Assembly: GCF_002116905.1 (NCBI RefSeq)
Contig: NZ_CP015118.1
Coordinates: 682,001 to 746,000, forward strand
Length of the DNA stretch: 64,000 bases
Source: Piscinibacter gummiphilus
GTDB taxonomy: Bacteria > Pseudomonadota > Gammaproteobacteria > Burkholderiales > Burkholderiaceae_C
Reading direction: 5' to 3'
This document shows, one piece after another, positions 32,134 through 40,015 of this stretch. The notes under the pieces were generated by a model, which saw nothing but the letters and a program-made list of their open reading frames with translations, was not told where the DNA came from and made no database searches. The stretch's first letter is position 1. Each line of letters opens with the position of its first letter. The position numbers and the translations under genes were made by a program.

Positions 32134-34278
32134 TCACTGGTTCAGGTCGACGCGGTACACCGTGTAGCTGCCGTCACCGGCGTTGATGCCGGTGTCGTCG
32201 GCCCGCTCGACGCTGATGTTGCCCAGGCCCGCGGCCTGCGCCACACCCAGCGAATCCTTGGCGGACTTGAACAGCACCTTGCCCGCCGTCGCCACCTTCG
32301 TGAACGTCCAGCTGCGCGCCGAGCCGTTCGCCGCACGCGTGATGTTCTGCTTGCCCTTGACGTAGTTCAGCACCACCTCCCGGTTCGCATCGGGCGACGC
32401 CCACACGATGTCGAACGCCTTGCCCGTGCCCAGGATGAACGGCGCACTGCTGTTCGCGCGGTAGTTGTTGGTGGCGATGATGAACTCCTGCGTCGCGCTC
32501 ATCGGCTGGCCCTTGTAGGTCAGGTTCTTGATGCGTTCGCCGCCCTGGCTCGGGTTGTTGACGTTGTACTTCGGTTGCGTCACGTCGATCTCGTAGGCGA
32601 TGTCGGGCGAGGTGAACGCGTCGAAGTTGTAGCCCGGGAACGAGGAGCCGGGCTGCACGCCGGTCTTGCTGTCGTTGATGAGCCACTGGTCGGTGGTCTT
32701 GGTCGGGTCGATCTGGTTGAAGCGGTTGGCCGCGTTTTCCAGCCACATCTTCACTTGTGCGCCGTTGACCTTCACGGCGTTGATCGTGTTGTTGTCGTAC
32801 AGGTAGAGGTCGGCGGCGGCCACGACGGACAGCGTGCCGGAGGCCACGTTCGTGTAGTCGCCGCTGTTGCCGTAGCCGGCCTTGAACGGCGCGGTGACGG
32901 ACAGCACGGGCAGGGCCGCGTACTGCGGCAGGCTCTTCTGGACGTACTGGGCCACGTACTCCTGCTGCGCCTGGTTGACGACCTGCAGCGCGCTCGGGTC
33001 ACCGAGGTCGGCGAACATCGAGGCGAGGCGGAAGTCGCTGTTGCCGATGGGCGAGGCGACGTAGGTGCGGGTCTTGTCGTGCAGGGCCTGCACCGCGGCG
33101 ATCACGGCGGCGTCGGGTGCGACGTACTCGGTGCCGTTCTGGATGTTGCGCACTTCCACGGCAGTCTTCGTGGTGTCGATCGACCACTTCTTCGCGGTGT
33201 TGTCCCACTTGAGCGAGTAGTTGATGACGCCCAGGCCCTTGCCCCACGAGCTGGCCATCACCGCGGGCACGCCGTTGACGGTGCCCTTGGTGTTGTCCGC
33301 GCCGTCGAACTTGTACGACGGGTTGGCGCCGCGGTTGGGGAACACGTTGTGTTCGTGGCCCATCACGATGCCGTCGATGCCCGGCACGTCCTTGGTGATG
33401 TAGTAGCCGGGGTTCTCCATGTTGGCGCTGTAGCCGCTGGCGGACATGCCACCGTGCAGCAGCACGAACACGAGGTCGGCGCCCTTGGCGCGTACCTCGG
33501 GCACGTACTTCTTCGCGGTCTCCAGGCCGTCCTGGGTGCTGATCTTGCCGTCGAGCTTGTCCTTGTCCCAGTTCATGATGCCGGGGGTGGTGATGCCCAC
33601 GACACCGATCCTGATGGGCACCGTGCCCTTCGAGCCGTCCGCCATCGTGGCGGTCAGGTTGCGCTCGAGGATGACGTAGGGGGCGATCAGCGGCTTGTTG
33701 GTCTTCAGGCTCGTGACGTTGGCCGTGACCATCGGGAAGCCGGGGCCGTTGGCCGGGGTGGCGGCGGCCGGGTCCACGCCGGCGACGTCCAGGCCACCGC
33801 CGAGGATCTGGTTCAGGTAGGGCAGGCCGAAGTTGAATTCGTGGTTGCCGAGCACGCCCACGTCGTACTTCAACGTGGCCATCGCCTTGTACATGGTGAG
33901 CTGCTGCGTGGCCGGGATCGGGGCCACCTGCGCTTCGTAGGTCCCGAGCACCGTGCCCTGGATGGTGTCGCCGTTGTCGACCAGCAGGGTGTTGGCGAAC
34001 TCGGTGCGCGCCTGGTGGATCAGCGTGGCGGTGCGCTCCAGGCCGACCGTCTTGTCTTCCTTGTCGGAGTAGTAGTTGTAGCTCCGCGCGTAGTAGTGCA
34101 GGTCGGTGGTCTCGAGCAGCGCCAGCTGGGCCGTGCCGTTCTGCGTGACAGTGGGCGGGGGCGTGACCGTGTCGTTGTCACCGCCGCAGGCGGACAGGGC
34201 CAGCGCGGTGGTGCCCAGGGCGAGCAGCGCGCGCCAGTGGGGACGGGACATGGGGGAGGTGGAGACTTCGTGCGACAT
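32134..34278 (-). CDS. 5'-nucleotidase / 2',3'-cyclic-nucleotide phosphodiesterase lipoprotein
   Basis: 714 residues. A signal peptide with lipobox (LALSACGG) precedes a metallophosphatase domain and a 5'-nucleotidase C-terminal domain, the CpdB/UshA layout. Metal-binding motifs are visible: TDLHYYARSY, DNGDTIQG, GNHEFNFG, LLHGGMS and GHEHNVFP. Such enzymes scavenge phosphate and nucleosides from extracellular nucleotides in the periplasm. The C-terminal part has NYRANSSAP and NREVVLNYVK, typical of CpdB. Two ATGs nine codons apart are possible; the first has a weak GGA site. Strong hairpin at the 3' end. Confidence 0.9.
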   Translation of the reverse strand: MSHEVSTSPMSRPHWRALLALGTTALALSACGGDNDTVTPPPTVTQNGTAQLALLETTDLHYYARSYNYYSDKEDKTVGLERTATLIHQARTEFANTLLVDNGDTIQGTVLGTYEAQVAPIPATQQLTMYKAMATLKYDVGVLGNHEFNFGLPYLNQILGGGLDVAGVDPAAATPANGPGFPMVTANVTSLKTNKPLIAPYVILERNLTATMADGSKGTVPIRIGVVGITTPGIMNWDKDKLDGKISTQDGLETAKKYVPEVRAKGADLVFVLLHGGMSASGYSANMENPGYYITKDVPGIDGIVMGHEHNVFPNRGANPSYKFDGADNTKGTVNGVPAVMASSWGKGLGVINYSLKWDNTAKKWSIDTTKTAVEVRNIQNGTEYVAPDAAVIAAVQALHDKTRTYVASPIGNSDFRLASMFADLGDPSALQVVNQAQQEYVAQYVQKSLPQYAALPVLSVTAPFKAGYGNSGDYTNVASGTLSVVAAADLYLYDNNTINAVKVNGAQVKMWLENAANRFNQIDPTKTTDQWLINDSKTGVQPGSSFPGYNFDAFTSPDIAYEIDVTQPKYNVNNPSQGGERIKNLTYKGQPMSATQEFIIATNNYRANSSAPFILGTGKAFDIVWASPDANREVVLNYVKGKQNITRAANGSARSWTFTKVATAGKVLFKSAKDSLGVAQAAGLGNISVERADDTGINAGDGSYTVYRVDLNQ

Positions 34279-34478
34279 GAATGATTCCGTGAACGAGACA
34301 TCTTTCGTGGCGCCATGTCAGCCGCCACGCGAACGGATCATTCTTCGTGTCCGCTTTGACATCTCTGTGAAGACCCTTCGAGGGCGTCTCCGGGGGGCCA
34401 TGACACGAAGGTGACGGCGCGCCGCCGGCTGCCCGGGCAACATCGACGCCACCCGATCGGTCATCCGTCCCCACCGCC

Positions 34479-35573
34479 ATGGACCACTTCATCCTGTACG
34501 GCTCCCCCATCAGCTATTTCACCGGCAAGGTGCGCGCGTACCTCGACTGGAAGCGGGTGGCCTACCGCGAGGTGCTGTCCTCGGCCGAGGTCTACCGGGA
34601 CGTGATCCTCCCGAAGGTCGGCTTTCCGGTGATCCCGGTGCTGGAGACCGGCCGCGGCGAGGTGCTGCAGGACAGCACCGACATCATCGAGACGCTGGAG
34701 CAGCACATCGGTGGTCCGTCGATCACGCCGGCGGGAGGTGTCCAGCGGCTGGCCGCGACGCTCCTCGAACTCTACGGTGACGAGTGGCTGGTGATTCCGG
34801 CGATGCACTACCGGTGGCACCACAACCGCGACTGGGCCCTGCGCGCGTTCGGCGAGCTCAACGCGCCCGGGGCCACGCCGGACGAGCAGTGGGCGATCGG
34901 CAGCAAGCGGGCCGGTCCCTTCGCGCAGGCGGCGGTGCTGCTGGGAGCCTCCACGCCCGAGATGCAGGCCGCCATCGAGCGGTCCTACGAAGCCCTGCTG
35001 GCCGAGCTGGATGCACATTTCCAGGCGGTGCCATATGCCCTCGGCTCGCGCCCGTCGATGGCCGACTTCGGGCTCTACGGCCCGTTGTATGCCCACCAGT
35101 ACCGCGACCCGGCCAGCGGTGCGCTGATGCGGCGCGCGGCCCCGAACGTGGTGCGGTGGGTGCAGCGACTCGAATCGCAGACCACGCCGCTCGGTGGCGA
35201 CTTCCTGCCGCACGACGAGGTTCCCGCGTCGCTCGACCCGGTGTTCCGGCGGCAGATGCGCGAGCAACTGCCCGTGCTGGCCGACAGCGTGGCGCGCCTG
35301 CGGGACTGGCTCGCCGCCCATCCCGCGGAGCCGGTGCCACGCGCCATCGGCAAACACGGGTTCCTGCTCGAAGGATTCGAGGGGGAGCGGATCATCCGGC
35401 CGTACAGCCTCTGGATGCTGCAGCGTGCGCGGGACGTGTACCGCTCGCTGGAAGGGGCCGACCGCGAGCGTGCCGACGCCTGGCTCGACCGCGTGGGCGG
35501 TCAGGGCTTCCGCCTGCTGCCCGATGGGCCGCGGCTGAGGCGGAGCGGCCTGAGCGTCGCCGAGGACCGCTGA
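34479..35573 (+). CDS. Glutathione S-transferase family protein, long form
   Basis: 364 residues, much longer than the usual 200-230. The thioredoxin-like N-terminal domain (1-80) has YGSPISYFTGKVRAYLDWK at the start, GFPVIPVLE before the cis-Pro, and QDSTDIIETLE, the glutathione-contact segment. The helical C-terminal domain has PSMADFGLYGP, the usual N-capping region. The extra 120 residues at the C-terminus show no known domain. It is convergent with the PETase-like gene, with a shared hairpin between. Reaction unknown. Confidence 0.85.
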   Translation: MDHFILYGSPISYFTGKVRAYLDWKRVAYREVLSSAEVYRDVILPKVGFPVIPVLETGRGEVLQDSTDIIETLEQHIGGPSITPAGGVQRLAATLLELYGDEWLVIPAMHYRWHHNRDWALRAFGELNAPGATPDEQWAIGSKRAGPFAQAAVLLGASTPEMQAAIERSYEALLAELDAHFQAVPYALGSRPSMADFGLYGPLYAHQYRDPASGALMRRAAPNVVRWVQRLESQTTPLGGDFLPHDEVPASLDPVFRRQMREQLPVLADSVARLRDWLAAHPAEPVPRAIGKHGFLLEGFEGERIIRPYSLWMLQRARDVYRSLEGADRERADAWLDRVGGQGFRLLPDGPRLRRSGLSVAEDR

Positions 35574-35588
35574 GCCCGGGGACAGAAG

Positions 35589-35608
35589 CCCGGCCCCGAA
35601 GGGCCGGG
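35589..35608. terminator. Hairpin between convergent GST and PETase-like genes
   Basis: CCCGGCCC-CGAA-GGGCCGGG: an 8-bp perfect stem with a tetraloop, 16 bp after the GST stop and about 60 bp beyond the end of the PETase-like gene. It lacks a T-run, but its place suits a bidirectional terminator. Confidence 0.55.
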
Positions 35609-35667
35609 AAGGCGGGCCGATCAGTGCCGGTCCGCCAGACAGATCGATCGGAAAACGGCTGCGACGC

Positions 35668-36507
35668 TCAGCTGCAGCGCTCGGTGCGGAAGCTCGAGAA
35701 CCCGAGGGCGTTCGGGTTGCTGCAGGCGAAGCTCGTGTAGCGCGTGTCGCCGTCGATGAACCGCTTCATCCACGCCACGCCCTTGAGGCCCACCGTGGGG
35801 TTGGCGTTGTTGAAGCAGAAGTGGTCCCCGGCGGTGCGCTCGAGGTACTGCTTCGGGTTGCGCGACATGCTGTTGTAGAACGGCACGGCGTGCGACAGGA
35901 TCGGCGCGACCACGTCCGCCTGGCAGGCGAAGATCAGCGTCGGCACGGTCAGCGACGAGAAGTTGGAGGTCGTGTTCCACGGGGCCTGCGGTGCCGCGGC
36001 CTTGATCGAGGGGCGGTTCTGCGCCGAGATCAGCGAGCCCCCGCCACCCATCGACCAGCCCATCACGCCGGTGCGGCTGCCGTCCACCTTGTTGTAGAGC
36101 GGGCTGGTGCTCTTGCTGCCCAGGGCCACCACCTGGTCGAGCGCGCGCAGCTGCTGCGACGAGCGGCTGGACGGCTGGTCGTAGATGGTCAGCGTGTCGA
36201 TGGTGACGACCGCGAAGCCGTGCGAGGCGAGGCGCGGGCCCCACCATTCGATGCTGCTCTGGTACGACAGGTACCCCGGCACGATCGCGATCACGCCGAC
36301 CTTCGCGCCCGCGTTCGTGGGGTAGTAGATGGTGCCGCCGCCGTGGCCGTTGGCGGAGAGGCGGGTGGTGGCCACGGTGAACGGGCCGCGGCTGGCTTCC
36401 AGCGAGGCCTTCGTGGGGGCGGGGCCGATCTGCACGGCGGACGCCGCGGTGGCCGTGACGAGTGTGGCGGCGAGGCATGCCACCTGGAAGAGTCGATTGA
36501 GTTTCAA
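35668..36507 (-). CDS. PETase-like secreted polyester hydrolase (cutinase family)
   Basis: 279 residues from a TTG (36505-36507) with AGGAGA 6 bp upstream; the signal peptide ends near ATAASA. The longer ATG frame to 36600 would put 31 charged residues before it. Compared from memory with Ideonella sakaiensis PETase (IsPETase), alignment is near gap-free. The triad is Ser152 (GWSMGG), Asp198 (ACQAD) and His229 (GDHFC). Oxyanion/aromatic residues Tyr79, Met153, Trp151 and Trp177 are kept. Both disulfides are expected: Cys195-Cys231 and Cys262-Cys278, the second being typical of PETase-type enzymes. Differences: Phe230 where IsPETase has Ser238, His206 and Phe210 for Ser214 and Ile218, Gly269 for Arg280, and a three-residue shorter loop after Cys231. 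Polyester hydrolysis is very likely; PET itself needs assay. Divergent from an AraC regulator. Confidence 0.93.
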   Translation of the reverse strand: MKLNRLFQVACLAATLVTATAASAVQIGPAPTKASLEASRGPFTVATTRLSANGHGGGTIYYPTNAGAKVGVIAIVPGYLSYQSSIEWWGPRLASHGFAVVTIDTLTIYDQPSSRSSQQLRALDQVVALGSKSTSPLYNKVDGSRTGVMGWSMGGGGSLISAQNRPSIKAAAPQAPWNTTSNFSSLTVPTLIFACQADVVAPILSHAVPFYNSMSRNPKQYLERTAGDHFCFNNANPTVGLKGVAWMKRFIDGDTRYTSFACSNPNALGFSSFRTERCS

Positions 36508-36697
36508 GGCTTGTCTCCTGTTGTGATGTGGCCGTGCCTCGACGATGTCGTGGCCGGCGATGCCGATCGTCGCGGGATCGCGTCGCCGTGGCATCGGCAC
36601 ATGTCACCCCCCAGATCGCACAAGCGACGGGATGGTGCGTGTGCTAGCCGGCCCCCGAGGGCGGGATTTCCTGGATCGCCGGGACACCCCGCTCTCG

Positions 36698-36708
36698 GTC
36701 ACAGTGAC
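36698..36708. promoter_or_regulatory. Palindrome just upstream of the AraC gene
   Basis: GTCACAGTGAC, a perfect 5-bp inverted repeat around one base, 5 bp before the AraC-type ATG and within the 206-bp divergent region shared with the PETase-like gene. A second inverted pair, CGATGCC (36558-36564) and GGCATCG (36590-36596), lies nearer the PETase-like gene. Regulator sites are inferred from position only. Confidence 0.3.
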
Positions 36709-36713
36709 GGGCC

Positions 36714-37604
36714 ATGGAACGCTCCCGCTCCCGCTCCGCTGCTTCGCCCTCGCCGGTGACGACGAACCCCGGGGGCCGTCGATTGCACCTCGGGCGCAAC
36801 GGCTTCCTCTACGCCGGCGCCATCGACGACACCACCACGCAGCGGAACTCGGTGGTGCTGTGCGTCGCGCTCACCGGCCACCCGTTCACGGTGCACACGC
36901 GCAGGGAATCGCTCGCGGTCACCGACGCCGTGCTGGTGGCCCCGGGCTGGCTCCGGATCGACACGTGCGGTGCACCCGTCGCCCTGCTCGACGTCTGTCC
37001 CACCGACTACCACTTCCGCGCGCTGGCGCGCGCCGTCGTCGGGACCCGGGTGTGGCCGTGCGCGCACTTCGCGGAGCTCTTCGACGACCTCGCGTCGTTT
37101 CGCAGCGGACGCATGCCCCGCGGGGAGGCCGACGCGCTCCACGTGCGTGTCCTCGAACTCGCCATGCAGCGGGTGCCGCCGGTTCCGCCCCTGGACCCGC
37201 GCATCCGCCAGGTCATGCGGCGGATGCGCGAGGAACCCGGCCTGCCCGTGGCCGACCTGGCCGCGGCGGTGGACCTGTCGGCCGATTGGCTCCGCCGCCT
37301 CTTCGCCGCCGAGGCCGGCCTGCCGCTGGGCCGGTACGAGATGACGCTGCGTCTGCAGACGGCCGCGGCCCACCTGCACCTCGGCGTCAGCCTGACGCAG
37401 GTGGCGGCGAACGCGGGCTTCGCCGACCTCGCCCATTTCTCGAAGTTCTGGAAACTGCACTACGGCTTTGCGCCGAGGCGTGCCTTCGCCGGCTCGGAGG
37501 TGGTGATCGACGAGGTGCCATGGCCGTGCATGGAGACGACCCATCCGGGGACCGAACAGCGGGCATCTCCCGGATGGGCGCGACTCAGCGCCGAAGCACC
37601 TTGA
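36714..37604 (+). CDS. AraC family transcriptional regulator
   Basis: 296 residues. The N-terminal part (1-150) has no clear cupin motif. The C-terminal DNA-binding domain (about 160-265) has the two helix-turn-helix units: DLAAAVDLSADWLRRLFAAEAG and VAANAGFADLAHFSKFWKLHYG, the latter with the family signature. It is divergent from the PETase-like gene with 206 bp between, which makes it the leading candidate regulator of that gene; regulators of known PETase genes are not established. The 3' end overlaps the convergent oxidoreductase gene by 20 bp. Confidence 0.88.
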   Translation: MERSRSRSAASPSPVTTNPGGRRLHLGRNGFLYAGAIDDTTTQRNSVVLCVALTGHPFTVHTRRESLAVTDAVLVAPGWLRIDTCGAPVALLDVCPTDYHFRALARAVVGTRVWPCAHFAELFDDLASFRSGRMPRGEADALHVRVLELAMQRVPPVPPLDPRIRQVMRRMREEPGLPVADLAAAVDLSADWLRRLFAAEAGLPLGRYEMTLRLQTAAAHLHLGVSLTQVAANAGFADLAHFSKFWKLHYGFAPRRAFAGSEVVIDEVPWPCMETTHPGTEQRASPGWARLSAEAP

Positions 37605-38484
37605 TCAGCGCCGCCAGCTCCTCTCCCTCCAGCCCTCGGGCCGACGCTTTCGCGAGCCAGCCGTCCACCAGTCCCGGCAGTTCCGTGTTGATGCCCAACC
37701 CGCGCGACGTGTCGAGGATGCGCCGAACCGCCGGCACCGAGATGCGCAGCGGGCTTTCGGTGGCGCGGAAGTCGCCGCCCGCCACCACGCCGCCCTGGTG
37801 CTCGAAGAAGGCGCCGAAGCTCGGGGCGATCGCGTGCACGAGTCGGCCGTACGTGGCGACGTCGATGCCGGTCACCTCGGCGATGTGCGCGCCGTGCAGG
37901 AAGCCGGCGTACGCGCCGTAGACGTACGACAGGGTCGCGAGGTCCATGAACGCGGCGGCGTCCACGGCGTCGCCCAGGTGCAGCAGGTGGCCGGCGACGA
38001 TGCGCAGCAGCGGCTCGGCCTGCGTGAAGGCGGCCGTTTCGCCCGACACGAACAGCGGGGTGTCGGGGCGGCCCATCTGGCTCGGTGCGGCCTGGATCGC
38101 ACCGTCGAGGTACCGCGCGCCGTGCGCGTGGGCCCAGGCCTCGGCGCGGCGGGCGTCCTCCGGGCTGCCGGTGCCCAGGTTGACGACGAGCCGGCCGCGC
38201 ACGGCATCGGCCACGCCGTCCTGCGCGAGGATCGTTTCGGCCGCCGCGTAGTCGAGCACGCAGACCAGCGTCGTGCCGCTGGCGGCGATCGCCTCGGCGG
38301 GGGACGCCGCGAGCACGGCACCGCGTGCCACGAGCGCGTCGGCCTTGCCGGGACTGCGGTTCCAGAGGGTGACGGTGCGGCCGGCCTTCAGCAGCAGGTC
38401 GGCGAGGGCGAGGCCCATCGGGCCCAGTCCGATCACGGTGACGTCGGTGGTGGTGTTCAAGCGCTTCTCCAGGGTCTGCCACAT
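37585..38484 (-). CDS. Imine reductase-like NAD(P)-dependent oxidoreductase
   Basis: 299 residues. Rossmann N-terminal domain with VTVIGLGPMGLALADLLL and the NADPH-type WNRSPGKADAL, then a C-terminal helical domain with GAIQAAPSQMGRPDTPLFVSG and YGAYAGFLHG. This pattern matches the imine reductase/reductive aminase group of the beta-hydroxyacid dehydrogenase superfamily. The natural substrate is unknown. It is divergent from an XRE-type regulator (109 bp between starts), which probably controls it. Confidence 0.85.
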   Translation of the reverse strand: MWQTLEKRLNTTTDVTVIGLGPMGLALADLLLKAGRTVTLWNRSPGKADALVARGAVLAASPAEAIAASGTTLVCVLDYAAAETILAQDGVADAVRGRLVVNLGTGSPEDARRAEAWAHAHGARYLDGAIQAAPSQMGRPDTPLFVSGETAAFTQAEPLLRIVAGHLLHLGDAVDAAAFMDLATLSYVYGAYAGFLHGAHIAEVTGIDVATYGRLVHAIAPSFGAFFEHQGGVVAGGDFRATESPLRISVPAVRRILDTSRGLGINTELPGLVDGWLAKASARGLEGEELAALIKVLRR

Positions 38485-38593
38485 GGCGGTGCCATGGTTG
38501 CGCGCGGGCCGCCGCCCATCAATTACCTCGCTGTTCAGTCCGGGTTCGCGGCGGCGGCCGGCGGACGGCGCGGGCAACGCCCACAATCGCGCG

Positions 38594-39361
38594 ATGCACC
38601 ATGAACTCGCCGCGTTGATGAAGACGGCCCGCGAAGCGAGCCAGCTGAGCCAGATGGCCCTCGCGCTGCGGCTCGGGGTGTCGCAGCGCCACGTGAACTT
38701 CATCGAACGCGGCCGTTCGCGGCCGAGCCGCGTGCTGCTGCTCGACTGGCTCACGCACACGGGCCGTCCCGCGTCGATGTTCAACCCCGCGCTGCGGCTG
38801 GCCGGCTTCTCCGCCCTGGACGGCGGCGACCACGTGAACCCCTGCACGCTGCCCTGCGACGCCGCGGCGCGCCGCACGATCGAGCTGCACCACCCCAACC
38901 CGGGCCTGCTGTTCGATGCCGACTGGCACCTCGTGGCAGCCAACGACGCCGCCGGCTGGGTGCTGCCACCCGCGGAGGACGGCGCACCGCTCGACCTGAT
39001 CGCCGCGTTGACCCATCGCGAGGGCTGGCTCGCCCGGGCCGACGACCCGGTCCCGGTGGCCGGGGCGCTGCTCGGGCAGCTGCGAGCGGAGCAGTGGGCG
39101 CGGCCGTCGCTGGCCCCCCGCGTGGACGCGTTCGAGGCGGCGGTGGTGGCGGCCTACGGTACCGGCGTGCGCCAGGCCGTGCGCGACCCGTTCTCCACCG
39201 TCGTCGAGGTGACGCTCCGCAGCGAGGCCGGCCCGTTGCGCTTCTCGGCGGTGCAGACCTGGACGGGCCTGCCGCTGGACCAGGACATGGCGGCGGTGCG
39301 GGCCGAGCTCTGGTACCCGTTGGACGACGCCACGGCCCGGGCGGTGCGCGATCGGCTATGA
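38594..39361 (+). CDS. XRE-type regulator with MmyB-like ligand domain
   Basis: 255 residues. Helix-turn-helix at about 5-60 (SQLSQMALALRLGVSQRHVNFIERGRS) and a C-terminal PAS-like ligand-binding domain of the MmyB type (NPGLLFDADWHLVAANDAA, then VRDPFSTVVEVTLRSEAG). Family members often control a divergent oxidoreductase gene, which is the layout here with the imine-reductase-like gene. Its stop overlaps the hydrolase pseudogene on the other strand by 6 bp. Confidence 0.88.
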   Translation: MHHELAALMKTAREASQLSQMALALRLGVSQRHVNFIERGRSRPSRVLLLDWLTHTGRPASMFNPALRLAGFSALDGGDHVNPCTLPCDAAARRTIELHHPNPGLLFDADWHLVAANDAAGWVLPPAEDGAPLDLIAALTHREGWLARADDPVPVAGALLGQLRAEQWARPSLAPRVDAFEAAVVAAYGTGVRQAVRDPFSTVVEVTLRSEAGPLRFSAVQTWTGLPLDQDMAAVRAELWYPLDDATARAVRDRL

Positions 39362-39930
39362 CCCCGGCGGGCGGAGACGCTCGAGGAACGGGCGCACCAG
39401 GCCGACCACGTCGTCGAGGTGTGTCTCCAGCAGCCAGTGACCCCCGTCGAGCAGGTGCAGTTCGGCATCGGGCAGGTCGCGCAAATAGGCGCGTGCCGAT
39501 GTCTCGGGCATGTAGTGGTCCTGCGGCCCCCACACGATCAGCGTGGACGGCCGGTGCTCGCGAAGGTACCGGCGGTGCAGCGGGAACCACGCGCGGTTCT
39601 CCTTCAGGCCCAGCGCCGGGCGCATCTCGGCGGGCGGCAGCGACCAGGTCTTTTCGATCTCCGCGTACTTCGGCCCGAGGGCGTCCTCGTAGGGGATGTC
39701 GCCGTTCTGGATGATCAGCGCCACGATGGGCTCCGGCGCCCGGATGGCGAGCCGGGTGCGACCAGCCGCCAGCGGTCCGCCAGCCGTGGCATGAAGTTGC
39801 GGAACTCGAAGGACGAACACGGGTAGCCGTGCGGCAGCAGCACGACCGGTGCGTCGTGCGGCCCCGCCTCGCGGTAGAAGGTGTCCACCGGGCCGATGGT
39901 GATGCGCCGGTGCCGAACGCGTGTGTCCAT
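39356..39930 (-). pseudogene. Alpha/beta hydrolase pseudogene with internal deletion
   Basis: The ATG at 39930 has a GGAGAT site and starts a normal alpha/beta hydrolase: TFYREAGPHDAPVVLLPHGYPCSS with the oxyanion HGYP, then FRNFMPRLADRWRLVAP. The frame then closes near 39716. In another frame the 3' half continues: LAIRAPEPIVALIIQNGD, later LIVWGPQDHYMPE (Asp) and GGHWLLETH (His). The stretch that should hold the nucleophile elbow and helix C, about 60 residues, is missing at the join near 39755, and the junction shifts frame. So the enzyme lacks its serine and cannot be active. The remaining reading frames are otherwise undamaged, suggesting a fairly recent loss. Confidence 0.8.
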
Positions 39931-40015
39931 GGGGATCTCCTGCTTCGTCTCCTGGGCAGGGGATCCTGCCTTCAACGGGCAAGACCCGCGCGTGAAAGCG
40001 GTTGATGCGGGAGGC

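Noticed and set aside
35668..36600. Longer ATG-start version of the PETase-like gene
   Set aside because: Would place 31 charged residues before the signal peptide and has no ribosome-binding site as good as that of the TTG.
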